Assembly: GCA_026393075.1 (NCBI GenBank)
Contig: JAPLAW010000021.1
Span: forward strand, 1 to 46,606
Origin: Actinomycetota bacterium
Lineage (GTDB): Bacteria; Actinomycetota; Actinomycetes; Nanopelagicales; Nanopelagicaceae
Direction: 5' to 3'
DNA length: 46,606 nt
In this document: piece after piece, positions 1 to 7,604 of the stretch
Position numbering within the stretch: the stretch's first letter is position 1
How the letters are laid out: each line of letters starts with the position of its first letter
The notes under the pieces: generated by a model
Databases searched by the model: none
Seen by the model: only the letters and a program-made list of their open reading frames with translations
What the model was told of the DNA's origin: nothing
Position numbers and translations under genes: made by a program

Positions 1-374
1 GGCAAGCTAATAACGATTAGCGCATCAACACGTCCCTTGAGTAATTGATGCTGGAATAACCGCTCGCGCCCTTTCATCTGGCTGAAGTTATATAGCAAGA
101 GATCTAGGCCAGCTTCGCGTAGCGCTTGCTCAGCGCCATTGATTACTTGAGCGAAATACCAACGTGAAATATATGGCGCAACTACGCCGACACTGTTGGT
201 GCGGCCAGGTCGAATCCGATCGCCGTCACCAGATAATGAATAATTCAACTTTGCAGCCGCTGCCTCAATTTTGGCTCGAGTCTGTGGATTTACATGTTCG
301 AGGCCACGAAGTGCGCGCGAAACTGTTGCAGTTGAAACTCCCGCTTCTGCTGCGACTTCCTTAATGCCAGCCAT
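1..374 (-). CDS. LacI-family transcriptional regulator, N-terminal part (cut by window edge)
   Basis: Only the first 124 or so residues lie in the window; the gene continues past base 1. Residues 4-24 form the LacI-type helix-turn-helix (IKEVAAEAGVSTATVSRALR), followed by the hinge region and the start of the periplasmic-binding-protein-like effector domain (SVGVVAPYISRWYF near residues 62-75). Members of this family bind sugars or nucleosides and repress nearby uptake genes; the effector here cannot be told. The ATG at 372-374 follows a GAGG ribosome binding site. It is divergent from the DUF4389 gene, with 113 bases between them holding repeats that may be its operator. Confidence 0.93.
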   Translation of the reverse strand, partial: MAGIKEVAAEAGVSTATVSRALRGLEHVNPQTRAKIEAAAAKLNYSLSGDGDRIRPGRTNSVGVVAPYISRWYFAQVINGAEQALREAGLDLLLYNFSQMKGRERLFQHQLLKGRVDALIVISL

Positions 375-387
375 CTTTGCCTCGATC

Positions 388-430
388 TTTCTGCAAGAAA
401 CTGTAAATTCCTGCAACAATTGTAAAAACT
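388..430. promoter_or_regulatory. Candidate LacI-family operator: palindrome plus tandem repeat
   Basis: Bases 388-400 form an inverted repeat, TTTCT-GCA-AGAAA. Overlapping it are two tandem near-copies starting at 391 and 411, each CTGCAA followed by TGTAAA, 20 bases apart or about two helical turns. It lies 14 bases upstream of the LacI-type start codon, where autoregulation is common. Its use as an operator is inference. Confidence 0.4.
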
Positions 431-475
431 AGGCGGTAAATCCCAAAAAGGCAATAGATTTCTCAGAATAAGGTC

Positions 476-481
476 TACCTT
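476..481 (+). promoter_or_regulatory. -10-like box TACCTT of a predicted leaderless promoter
   Basis: TACCTT ends 6 bases before the ATG at 488, so transcription would begin at the start codon. No Shine-Dalgarno sequence precedes the gene. It is one of 12 such boxes in the window. Confidence 0.5.
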
Positions 482-487
482 AGAGTT

Positions 488-1087
488 ATGAGCAATCAAA
501 TTCAGACTTTAATCCAGGTAGAACTCGAAGATCGCAACCGCCTAACAGCTTTCTTTCGATTAATAATCGTTTTGCCGGTTGCCATCTTCTTCAGCGCCTT
601 TGCTATCAACTCCTATACAACTGATAACTGGAGTTACAGCTTGGGCGGTCTGATTATTCTGCCAACCTTCTTGGCCCTGGTCTTTCGTGGCATTTACCCA
701 AGTTATGCGCTGGCATTTAATCATGCCTTGATTTCACTGGAAACTCGCGTTAACGCATATGCGCTACTGCTGACCGATGACTATCCATCGATCGAAGAAA
801 ATGACATTGTTAAAATCACCTTGCCTGAGGTCGGTAATGGGTCTCAGCTCAATCGTTATTTGCCACTAGTTAAATGGTTCCTTGCCATTCCGCTTTATGT
901 AATGGGAATTATCTACTTGATTTATGGACTTTTCTTAACTCTCTTTGCTTGGTTCTCGATCTTGTTCAGTGGCAAATATCCAGTTTGGTGCGCTGATGCG
1001 ATGGTCGGAATTTTAGCTTTCTACAATCGCGTTTACGGTTACGCCTTTATTTTGGTAACCGATGAATATCCCTCCTTCTCGTTGTAG
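488..1087 (+). CDS. DUF4389 family membrane protein
   Basis: A 199-residue protein with four predicted membrane segments arranged as two similar halves, each a DUF4389-like unit: about 18-42 and 52-78, then about 122-146 and 148-162, with the recurring pattern RG(I/K)YP or SGKYP and a final (T/V)DEYP motif. DUF4389 proteins are small bacterial membrane proteins of unknown function. The gene appears to be leaderless (TACCTT box just upstream). The AlkA-like glycosylase follows 16 bases later on the same strand and may be cotranscribed. The family call rests on the pattern of membrane segments and the charged YP motifs; no biochemical role can be given. Confidence 0.75.
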   Translation: MSNQIQTLIQVELEDRNRLTAFFRLIIVLPVAIFFSAFAINSYTTDNWSYSLGGLIILPTFLALVFRGIYPSYALAFNHALISLETRVNAYALLLTDDYPSIEENDIVKITLPEVGNGSQLNRYLPLVKWFLAIPLYVMGIIYLIYGLFLTLFAWFSILFSGKYPVWCADAMVGILAFYNRVYGYAFILVTDEYPSFSL

Positions 1088-1103
1088 TAAAAAAACTAGG
1101 TAA

Positions 1104-1766
1104 ATGTCGAAAGCTCCAATCGCACGCGCGAAAATGCAACGGATTATCACCGAAATTTCTACAACCGATAAACGCTTTGCCAAAGTAATCAGTGAGAGTC
1201 CGCTCTGCACAATTGGCAATTCGGTTTCACCAGAGAGTAATTTCCAATCTTTGGTCTCATCCGTTATCTCACAACAGTTAGCCGTAAAAGCAGCAGATAC
1301 AATTCATGGCAGATTAAATCAATTAGCCAAAGGTCAGATCACTCCGGTGCGCATTGCTAAATTAAGTGATGCTGCTCTACGTGAAATTGGCGTATCTGGT
1401 GCTAAAGCCAGAACTATTCAGGGCTTAGCTCAAGCATCCCTAACAAATAGCGTGCCGATTGAAAATCTGCATGAACTAAGCGATGAAGAAGTGTTTACGG
1501 GGTTAACTTCGCTCTGGGGAATCGGTCCATGGACAGTTGATATGTTCATGATGTTTCAGTTGCACCGCTTAGATATCTGGCCAACTGGTGACTTAGGAGT
1601 TCGCCGAGGCTGGGAAAGTATTCATAAGCTAGCTGATCAGATTGAACCTAAAGCCTTAGATCTAAAGGGCGAGAAATTCCGCCCATACCGCAGCGTTGTA
1701 GCTTGGTATTGCTGGCGTCACTTAGACAATTTAAAGCAGGACAAGTTAAAGCAGGCGAAGAAGTAA
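1104..1766 (+). CDS. DNA-3-methyladenine glycosylase II (AlkA-like, HhH-GPD)
   Basis: A base-excision repair enzyme that removes alkylated purines from DNA. The 220-residue protein has the helix-hairpin-helix signature LWGIGPWTVDMF at about 137-148 and the catalytic aspartate in TGDLGVRRG (Asp163), the usual arrangement of HhH-GPD alkylpurine glycosylases. It lacks the Ada-type N-terminal domain found on many actinobacterial AlkA proteins, so it is a minimal form. A second in-frame ATG lies at 1134; the first is used here because no strong ribosome binding site decides between them. It probably forms a transcription unit with the DUF4389 gene. Its stop is separated by a single base from the stop of convergent msrB. 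Confidence 0.9.
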   Translation: MSKAPIARAKMQRIITEISTTDKRFAKVISESPLCTIGNSVSPESNFQSLVSSVISQQLAVKAADTIHGRLNQLAKGQITPVRIAKLSDAALREIGVSGAKARTIQGLAQASLTNSVPIENLHELSDEEVFTGLTSLWGIGPWTVDMFMMFQLHRLDIWPTGDLGVRRGWESIHKLADQIEPKALDLKGEKFRPYRSVVAWYCWRHLDNLKQDKLKQAKK

Positions 1767-1767
1767 G

Positions 1768-2181
1768 TTAAATGTCTTCCAAAATCAGCGAGACCGAATT
1801 GATGCACCAACGCTGATCAGTTGGCACGTCATAGCCTTCGCCTTCGAAAACATGGCCTAAATGTGAGCCGCAAGCAGCGCAGCGCACTTCGGTGCGAACT
1901 CGTGGTGCTAGCGAGCGATCTTCAATGAGTTCAACAGCATCATCGGCAGAGGGTGCATAAAAAGATGGCCAGCCACAGCCGGAATGAAATTTAGTTTCGC
2001 TACGGAATAGTTCTGCGGCGCAAGCTTTACATTTATAGACACCAACTTTGTCAGTGTCAGTGTATTCACCAGTAAATGGTCGCTCAGTTGCAGCATTACG
2101 CAAAACATCGTAAGAAAGTGAATCGAGCTTTGCTTTTAGCTCTGCTTCATTAACTTTTACTGGATAATTATTTTCGCTCAT
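1768..2181 (-). CDS. msrB: Peptide-methionine (R)-S-oxide reductase MsrB
   Basis: Reduces the R epimer of methionine sulfoxide in oxidised proteins. The 137-residue protein carries the two zinc-binding CxxC pairs (Cys51/54 and Cys101/104), the fold motif SGCGWPSF at about 67-74, and the catalytic cysteine in the RWCINS signature (Cys126). It is full length for a single-domain MsrB. Its ATG overlaps the msrA stop by one base (TAATG), so the two are translationally coupled in the order msrA-msrB. It is cytoplasmic, with no signal peptide, and so serves cytosolic repair. Confidence 0.96.
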   Translation of the reverse strand: MSENNYPVKVNEAELKAKLDSLSYDVLRNAATERPFTGEYTDTDKVGVYKCKACAAELFRSETKFHSGCGWPSFYAPSADDAVELIEDRSLAPRVRTEVRCAACGSHLGHVFEGEGYDVPTDQRWCINSVSLILEDI

Positions 2182-2705
2182 TAGAGAACTACCCCAACTG
2201 GAAATGCAACGCCAGTACTGGAATGACAGTCATAGCCATTTGGATTCTTCTGCAAGTACTTCTGGTGGTATTCCTCAGCCATAAAATACTCAACGCCATC
2301 GGCGATAAGAATTTCAGAAACAATTGGGTCGAGTCCCGCTTTGGTTAAAACTTCTTGGTAGAGATCACGAGACTTAATTGCCTGAGTCAATTGTTCTGAT
2401 GTGGTTGCATATATAGAACTGCGATATTGAGTTCCGATATCGCCACCTTGTTGATTAAGTGAAGTCGGATCATGCATCGTCCAAAACTCTTCAAGTAAAC
2501 GCTGATATGAAATCTGCTCATCATCAAATAAAACATGCACCATTTCGGCATGGCCAGTTACGCCAGTGCAGACTTGTTCGTAACTTGGATTTGGGCGAGT
2601 GCCTCCCATATAGCCAACGCTGGTTTCAATAACTCCGGTTAACTGCCAAAAACGACGCTCTGCGCCCCAAAAGCAGCCGGTTGCAAAGTATGCGCTCTGA
2701 TTCAT
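2181..2705 (-). CDS. msrA: Peptide-methionine (S)-S-oxide reductase MsrA
   Basis: Reduces the S epimer of methionine sulfoxide. The catalytic motif GCFWGAER begins at residue 10 with the nucleophilic Cys11; GYMGG and the HAEMVHVLFD segment follow as in the family, and a C-terminal cysteine (YDCHSSTG) can act as the resolving residue. The start is placed at the ATG giving MNQSAYFATGCFW, as in typical MsrA proteins; an in-frame ATG 12 codons upstream (2741) is possible, and neither has a clear ribosome binding site. It is the first gene of the msrA-msrB pair and divergent from tRNA-Arg. Confidence 0.95.
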   Translation of the reverse strand: MNQSAYFATGCFWGAERRFWQLTGVIETSVGYMGGTRPNPSYEQVCTGVTGHAEMVHVLFDDEQISYQRLLEEFWTMHDPTSLNQQGGDIGTQYRSSIYATTSEQLTQAIKSRDLYQEVLTKAGLDPIVSEILIADGVEYFMAEEYHQKYLQKNPNGYDCHSSTGVAFPVGVVL

Positions 2706-2812
2706 GGCGATATTCTGGCAGTAAGCCCACAAAATTGTCATGCGAGTTCAATTGCGATGAATATTTCCTGAGTAATTATTAACATCTGCGCTACTGATAA
2801 CCTTGCCATTGC

Positions 2813-2884
2813 GCCCCCGTAGCTCAGGGGATAGAGCACCGCCCTCCGGAGGCGGGTGCACAGGTTCGAATCCTGTCGGGGGCA
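2813..2884 (+). tRNA. tRNA-Arg (anticodon CCG)
   Basis: A full cloverleaf can be drawn: acceptor GCCCCCG paired with CGGGGGC, D stem GCTC/GAGC, anticodon stem CCGCC/GGCGG around loop CTCCGGA (anticodon CCG, reading CGG codons), and T arm ACAGG/CCTGT with loop TTCGAAT. The discriminator base is A, and CCA is not encoded in full. It stands alone between msrA and whiB1. Confidence 0.97.
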
Positions 2885-3034
2885 CATTTAGTTGGTAAAG
2901 ATTTAAATGCAAGCGAGATAAATCACCTGTAATCGGGAAATCCCCTGCATTATGTCCTTGTATTAAGGGTGAGAGCACGGGAGAATAAGCACCTTACGAC
3001 ATCAAGATCGTAGCAAGATCAAATTAATTAATTG

Positions 3035-3055
3035 GTACGGAACTGGCTTCTGTAC
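3035..3055 (+). promoter_or_regulatory. Hairpin in the whiB1 leader
   Basis: GTACGGAA and TTCTGTAC pair over 8 base pairs (one G-U) around a five-base loop, 29 bases upstream of the whiB1 start. It sits in the longest gene-free stretch of the window (2885-3084). A regulatory role is inference. Confidence 0.35.
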
Positions 3056-3084
3056 GCGAGATTTCAGGGATAGGTGGTGTTCAT

Positions 3085-3354
3085 ATGGATTGGCGTCATC
3101 AATCCGCTTGCCGCGATGAAGATCCAGAGCTGTTCTTCCCAGTCGGAAACACTGGCCCTGCCATTACCCAGATTGAAGAAGCAAAAAAGGTTTGTAACCG
3201 CTGCATTGTTAAAGATGCCTGCTTGGCTTGGGCGCTTGAGAGCGGACAGGATGCTGGAGTTTGGGGCGGTTTATCAGAAGATGAACGTCGCGCACTTAAG
3301 CGTCGCGCAGCACGTAATCGTGCGCGTCTGCAAGAACAACAAAACCAGTTCTAA
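3085..3354 (+). CDS. whiB1: WhiB-family iron-sulfur transcription factor, WhiB1 type
   Basis: WhiB proteins hold a [4Fe-4S] cluster sensitive to nitric oxide and bind region 4 of the housekeeping sigma factor. This 89-residue protein has the four cluster cysteines (Cys9, 37, 40, 46), the GVWGG turn (58-62) and a basic C-terminus (KRRAARNRAR) for DNA contact. The N-terminus MDWRHQSACRDEDPELFFPVG is nearly the WhiB1 signature. An AGGTGG ribosome binding site lies 7 bases before the ATG. The convergent neighbour is pdtaS, the same pair as Rv3219/Rv3220c of M. tuberculosis, which supports the WhiB1 assignment. The two stop codons interlock in CTAA. Confidence 0.94.
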   Translation: MDWRHQSACRDEDPELFFPVGNTGPAITQIEEAKKVCNRCIVKDACLAWALESGQDAGVWGGLSEDERRALKRRAARNRARLQEQQNQF

Positions 3355-4820
3355 AGCGGGAACTCCAAGGTTGCTTGGGTACCAGACTCCCCCGAAGTTA
3401 ATTTAATCTGACCACGCAATTCATTTTCAGTCAGAGTTCTTACAATTTGTAACCCTAAATTAGATGAGTTAACTAAATCAAAATCACTTGGTAATCCGGC
3501 GCCATCATCGCTAACTGTGACTTTTGCTTTAATTTCAAAGCGTTCACAATGGATAACTAAATTGCTTCCTCGCTCAGCTAGCCCGTGTTCAAGGGCATTG
3601 TGAATTAACTCAGTGACAATTAGAGCAAGCGGTGTAGCGATGCGTGGGTCAATTTCGGCCAATGACCCACTTCGCCGAATGTTAATTTCACTCATGCGAG
3701 GGCTTAAGTCTGCTGCGTGAAGTACCAAATTATCTAGTACTTGATCGAAAGCTACTTTGGCATCGGCGCTATTTGAAAGCGTTTCGTGAACAAGTGCGAT
3801 CGATGCTATTCGGCGAACCGCTTCTTCGAGAGCAGCACTTGCCTGTGGCTCTGCAATACGTCGTGCTTGTAATCGCAAAAGCGCTGAAACAGTCTGCAAA
3901 TTATTCTTAACCCGGTGATGAACTTCGCGAATGGTGGCATCTTTGGTTACTAATTCGCGTTCGCGACGACGCAACTCGGTCACATTGTGTAGTAAAACAA
4001 TGGCACCAATACGATCACCGCCTTGCAACAAAGGCATCACCATTAAATCAATCGTGGCACCTTCGTTCTCAATTTCAGCACGACGCAAAGATTTTCCGCT
4101 TAGCGAACTACTAATTCCTTCGTGGTGTGATTCATTTCGTTGCATAGAGACTTGCGAGGCAACTTCGCCCAAATTAAAGTTCTCTAAGTCATTGCCCCAA
4201 CCCATTCGGTTAAAGGCAGATCTGGCATTAGGGCTGGCATAAGTAATGACACCGTTTAAATCAAGGCGAATCAGGCCATCACCCACACGAGCAGAAGGAT
4301 CGAATATTGAGGAAGCATCTTGATATGGATACGTACCTTCGACAACCATGCGGTAAAGATTGTTAGCGATCTCGCGATAGTTCAGTTCTAACCGGCTGGG
4401 CGAGCGCATTAACTCAGCATTACGGTGGCGTGAGATAACCGCGATTACTTGACCTTCATAAATTACTGGAATCGTCTCTTCTTTAATGAGTAAGTCACCG
4501 ACTAACTCAGGTTCGGAATCTCGAACAATATCGGCGCTCGAAAGCGCTTCGTCTAGACGTGGGCGTTCTCCCCAAGTTACTTCGGAACCAATTAAGTCAT
4601 TTGCGAAAACTGTTGCTGCGGTAGTTGGGCGAATATGTGCGATGGCCACATATCCAGTAGGCCAAGAAGTTGCATCAAAACGCAGCGGAACCCAAAGAAC
4701 TAGATCTGCAAAAGAAAGATCTGTCAGCAATTGCCAGTCAGCGATAAGTTCTTGAAGTCGATATATTTGCGAAGGAGTTAGCGTGCTACGCCGATTAAGA
4801 AGATTTTCGATCCGACTCAT
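3351..4820 (-). CDS. pdtaS: Sensor histidine kinase PdtaS (GAF-PAS-HisKA_2-HATPase)
   Basis: A soluble 489-residue histidine kinase with no membrane segments. The N-terminal region (about 1-160) is GAF-like, a PAS domain follows (about 170-285), then the HisKA_2 box with the phosphorylatable histidine in EVHHRVKNNLQ (His301/302), and an HATPase domain with the N box (ELIHNALEHG) and G boxes (DDGAGLP, NLGLQIV). In mycobacteria PdtaS phosphorylates PdtaR, an RNA-binding antiterminator; no pdtaR gene is in this window. The start codon directly abuts the stop of the DUF6912 gene upstream, so the two form an operon. The next gene on the other strand is whiB1, as in M. tuberculosis. Confidence 0.93.
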   Translation of the reverse strand: MSRIENLLNRRSTLTPSQIYRLQELIADWQLLTDLSFADLVLWVPLRFDATSWPTGYVAIAHIRPTTAATVFANDLIGSEVTWGERPRLDEALSSADIVRDSEPELVGDLLIKEETIPVIYEGQVIAVISRHRNAELMRSPSRLELNYREIANNLYRMVVEGTYPYQDASSIFDPSARVGDGLIRLDLNGVITYASPNARSAFNRMGWGNDLENFNLGEVASQVSMQRNESHHEGISSSLSGKSLRRAEIENEGATIDLMVMPLLQGGDRIGAIVLLHNVTELRRRERELVTKDATIREVHHRVKNNLQTVSALLRLQARRIAEPQASAALEEAVRRIASIALVHETLSNSADAKVAFDQVLDNLVLHAADLSPRMSEINIRRSGSLAEIDPRIATPLALIVTELIHNALEHGLAERGSNLVIHCERFEIKAKVTVSDDGAGLPSDFDLVNSSNLGLQIVRTLTENELRGQIKLTSGESGTQATLEFPL

Positions 4821-5219
4821 TTAAGAAACCTGCCAATTAGGAAGCTGAATCGCAATCTCTTGCGCCGCATACCAGGTGAGTTCGCCATCATTATCATCTG
4901 CAGCTCCGACGAATAAGCAATCGGCCTGACTAAATTTTATGGGTGAAGTTAGATTCACTTCGACTTCTGATTCTTGCCCAATCTGTGATGCCTCTAGGTC
5001 AACAGCAAGTACAAATGAGAATTTAGCAGAATCGCCTTGATATGAAACTGAATCTTCCGCTGCTAAAAGAGAAAGAATATATTCGGACTCTTCTTCGCCG
5101 AGTTCTGGATTGCTGCTTTTAAACTGGCCAGTTGGAACAAAGGCGGTATCTATTGAAATTTCGCCATCGCCTAATAGCTGAGCTAACTCATCTGGAGTTA
5201 AAGCCAAGTATCCGCGCAT
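4821..5219 (-). CDS. DUF6912 family protein
   Basis: A 132-residue acidic cytosolic protein. The opening MRGYLALTPDELAQLLGDGEI and the following EEESEYILSLLAAEDSV resemble DUF6912 proteins, which are actinobacterial proteins of unknown function. There is no signal peptide or membrane segment. It is the first gene of the unit with pdtaS, adjoining it without a gap, so a role linked to that kinase is possible but unproven. The gene appears to be leaderless: TAGAGT ends 6 bases before the ATG. Confidence 0.65.
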   Translation of the reverse strand: MRGYLALTPDELAQLLGDGEISIDTAFVPTGQFKSSNPELGEEESEYILSLLAAEDSVSYQGDSAKFSFVLAVDLEASQIGQESEVEVNLTSPIKFSQADCLFVGAADDNDGELTWYAAQEIAIQLPNWQVS

Positions 5220-5225
5220 GGGCTA

Positions 5226-5231
5226 ACTCTA
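5226..5231 (-). promoter_or_regulatory. -10-like box TAGAGT of a predicted leaderless promoter
   Basis: Read on the minus strand, TAGAGT is followed by TAGCCC and then the ATG of the DUF6912 gene. It lies in the 37-base gap after the CpaE-like gene, so DUF6912-pdtaS has its own promoter. Confidence 0.5.
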
Positions 5232-5256
5232 TTGGAAGAGTTGCCGCAGCCTAAAA

Positions 5257-6354
5257 CTAGACCTCGCTGGCAATCTTGAGAATCGCCTTACGCAACATCG
5301 ATTTTGGGCTTGCTTCGCTAAGCGAGGAACTACTGATTGCCGCAGTTGCTACTGCCCGATTATCTCTGGGCAGAGTCAATCGATTTAGTGGATTTAGTTC
5401 ATCTATCTGCGCCGCTAACTCATGGGCACCTTGATCACTGCGACGACGAGGTACTTCAAGGTTAGCTACGAATTGCAACTTTGCTTTGATTTTATTCTTA
5501 GTTAATTCTTGTATTAGCCGGGTCAATCTAAAACGGCCAATTTCATCTGGCCTTGAATTGATCCAAATTTCATCGCAGTTATCGCTACTCCAAATCAGAC
5601 ATTGGGAATTCCAGCGACGATCAGTTAATTTCACGGCTAAGTTAGAAACTGAGCCAAGATCAATAATTATTAAATCGAAATTTGCATAAGCAGTAGCCAT
5701 GAATTTATCGAAGCTGGCACTCTTTGCTTCAGTTAATTCATATGCCCAAAGAAGCTGTGAGATCAGCCTTGGATTTTGGTCGCCTCGCAAATTACGCAGC
5801 TCCAGAGCTACTGAAATTGTGGGCTCGATCGAATTGCCATCGATTAGCAGGGTTCGTTTATCCAGCAAACTAGATTCCATCGCCAGATTTAGTGCCAAAG
5901 TTGTGGCGCCTGTTGCCGAGCCAGCAGATGCGATCGCAATAACTTTGGCACCAGCTAAATTGCTGACTTTATGGCTGGAGATAAGCGGTTCGCGAAATTC
6001 TCGCCGTAGAACAGAGCGAATTTGCGAAACTAATTCGGCTGGGTCTGTCGGTCTTGGCGAAAGCGAACCATAACGAGTTATCTCGGATTCTGTGCCGTAG
6101 CCAATAATGTGGCGAACTACAGTTCGCAAATTTACAACAGAGTCATCACTAAAGCCCGGTAAATCTGGGGCATAAATCAAGATTGAGTTCTTGGCTGTTT
6201 CTGGATTCTGGCTAAGGAAAACTTGTAACGCAGCAATATCTACAGCTCTAGCAACGATGTCCCAGCCTTGGGAATGTAAGTTGCTCGATACGAAACTCTC
6301 AAAATTGCTATCTGATATCGCTGTAATAATTGTATGAGTACTACTTTCAACCAT
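5257..6354 (-). CDS. CpaE/MinD-like protein with degenerate P-loop
   Basis: A 365-residue protein built like CpaE of tad pili or the mycobacterial Ssd protein: an N-terminal receiver-like region (about 1-120), then a MinD/ParA-type ATPase fold (about 135-360). The P-loop position reads ASAGSATGATTLA (about 142-154), so both lysines of the usual KGGxGKT are absent; the switch-like TLLIDGN (168-174) and LIIIDLG segments remain. ATP hydrolysis is therefore doubtful. Its start overlaps the SAF-domain gene by 8 bases. No CpaF, TadB/C or pilin gene is nearby, so a role in piliation is not supported by context. Confidence 0.75.
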   Translation of the reverse strand: MVESSTHTIITAISDSNFESFVSSNLHSQGWDIVARAVDIAALQVFLSQNPETAKNSILIYAPDLPGFSDDSVVNLRTVVRHIIGYGTESEITRYGSLSPRPTDPAELVSQIRSVLRREFREPLISSHKVSNLAGAKVIAIASAGSATGATTLALNLAMESSLLDKRTLLIDGNSIEPTISVALELRNLRGDQNPRLISQLLWAYELTEAKSASFDKFMATAYANFDLIIIDLGSVSNLAVKLTDRRWNSQCLIWSSDNCDEIWINSRPDEIGRFRLTRLIQELTKNKIKAKLQFVANLEVPRRRSDQGAHELAAQIDELNPLNRLTLPRDNRAVATAAISSSSLSEASPKSMLRKAILKIASEV

Positions 6355-6955
6355 TTAGTTTCACCACCACTAATCGACCATAAGTGGTAGATCTGAGCAC
6401 ATCCGAAATCTCTTCTCGACCAATAGCAATAGTGATTGCCGCTTCTGATCCAAAGTTAGAATTCTTACGCTCAATAGAACCTAGGTAGATATCACTCAGA
6501 ACTAATTCTGGTTCTGACGGGAAGGCACCTGCCTCAGCATCTTCTAGAAGATAGATGCTTATACGGTCTCCAGCTGAAACAGAAGCTGGTAGATCAATTG
6601 CTCGGATCGTGAGCGAAACTTCGGCGCTATTTATGGCTTCGTTTTGAGAGCTAATTGATTGGGTCGCGATTAGCGAAGTGCGCTGAATTCGATTAATTAC
6701 AATGCTGCCAATTGGATTTACTTCCGCAGGCACATAGTTATTGGAAATAGCCGAGATGTTTACTTGGACTTTTGAGATATCTGTGGCGGCAATTTGTTGA
6801 CCTGGAGTTAGTTCGCGATTTGCAATCCAGAAACTTTGCCTCTGATTTGAGAGCATCGAAATTAGGACGCTAGAGAGGATGGATGCCACTAGCAGTGTTG
6901 CGGCTATTAGCACTCGAGTTTGAATTTTTGATTTCTTAGTAGACATGAAAGGCAT
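6347..6955 (-). CDS. SAF-domain, CpaB-like membrane-anchored protein
   Basis: A 202-residue protein with a short basic N-terminus, one membrane segment (about 14-34) and an SAF domain starting at FWIANRELTPGQQI (about 42-105), the fold shared by CpaB/RcpC, FlgA and antifreeze-like domains. The rest would lie outside the membrane. Such proteins assist secretion or pilus assembly in tad systems, but here the only partner is the overlapping CpaE-like gene. An alternative ATG at 6946 removes three residues. No strong ribosome binding site is visible before either. Confidence 0.7.
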   Translation of the reverse strand: MPFMSTKKSKIQTRVLIAATLLVASILSSVLISMLSNQRQSFWIANRELTPGQQIAATDISKVQVNISAISNNYVPAEVNPIGSIVINRIQRTSLIATQSISSQNEAINSAEVSLTIRAIDLPASVSAGDRISIYLLEDAEAGAFPSEPELVLSDIYLGSIERKNSNFGSEAAITIAIGREEISDVLRSTTYGRLVVVKLNG

Positions 6956-7069
6956 TTAACGATGCCAACGGACATTTCTAATTTACTTATCCACAGTCAT
7001 CCTTTTGGATGAGACCAAGTAATCCTTAGGAATGATTTACCTGCTTTGAGCAGTAGAAATTCTTTAGCC

Positions 7070-7594
7070 ATGACAACTATCGATTTATCCATTGAACCCA
7101 TTTTCAAGACCATCACTTTTTCACCAATCTCAAGTAGCCAAGATGAGATCCCGGGCCACCCAGTACTAGACCTGTTTCGCTCCCCCGTGCCTGCAGAAGC
7201 GCCGCAAAAAGCTAAGTTGTATTTGATTCCGACTTCATATGGAGCTGAATACGATCCGGACTTTGCGCCCATGCCAACTTCGGCGAGTGAACTACCCGAG
7301 ATAAGTGGATGGGCTTTGAAGTATGGCGTTAGTGCACTTGAAATCTGGGCTGGCAAACGTCCAGCTGCGCAATTAGCTAGATGGACCCATCGGAATATTT
7401 ATAGCAAGTTGGTTGCAGACACTGGCTCAGTTAAAGAGATCGGTCGAATTAGAAAACTTCACGTGAATCAGCCGTTAGATGGGATTGCAGAATCAGTATT
7501 AACAGTTAGATACGGCGATCGTTTACGTTCCTTGGTTATGCGCTTTGAAGGCATCGATCAGAAATGGTTATGTACTGAACTATTTCTGATTTAG
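7070..7594 (+). CDS. DUF6459 family protein (Rv3231c-like)
   Basis: A protein of 174 residues starting at the ATG; an in-frame TTG lies eight codons upstream (7046). The C-terminal two thirds show the DUF6459 pattern: RPAAQLARWTHRNIYSKL, then IGRIRKLHVNQPLDGIAES, a VRYGDRLRSLVMRFEG strand pair and a final W-C-T-E-L. In other actinobacteria this family lies next to secA, as here, and its function is unknown. It has no signal peptide. It is convergent with secA, 10 bases apart, and divergent from the SAF-domain gene. Confidence 0.7.
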   Translation: MTTIDLSIEPIFKTITFSPISSSQDEIPGHPVLDLFRSPVPAEAPQKAKLYLIPTSYGAEYDPDFAPMPTSASELPEISGWALKYGVSALEIWAGKRPAAQLARWTHRNIYSKLVADTGSVKEIGRIRKLHVNQPLDGIAESVLTVRYGDRLRSLVMRFEGIDQKWLCTELFLI

Positions 7595-7604
7595 CTCTGG
7601 CGAA

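Noticed and set aside
2930-2960. GGGAAA-type SigR promoter upstream of whiB1
   Set aside because: The -35-like GGGAAA has no matching GTT -10 at the right distance.
2748-2978. Open frame on the minus strand with a PTGFEPVHPPPEGG sequence
   Set aside because: It is the reverse translation of tRNA-Arg, a well-known annotation artefact.
3074-3406. Plus-strand frame overlapping whiB1
   Set aside because: It runs through whiB1 in another frame; whiB1 has the family motifs and the ribosome binding site.
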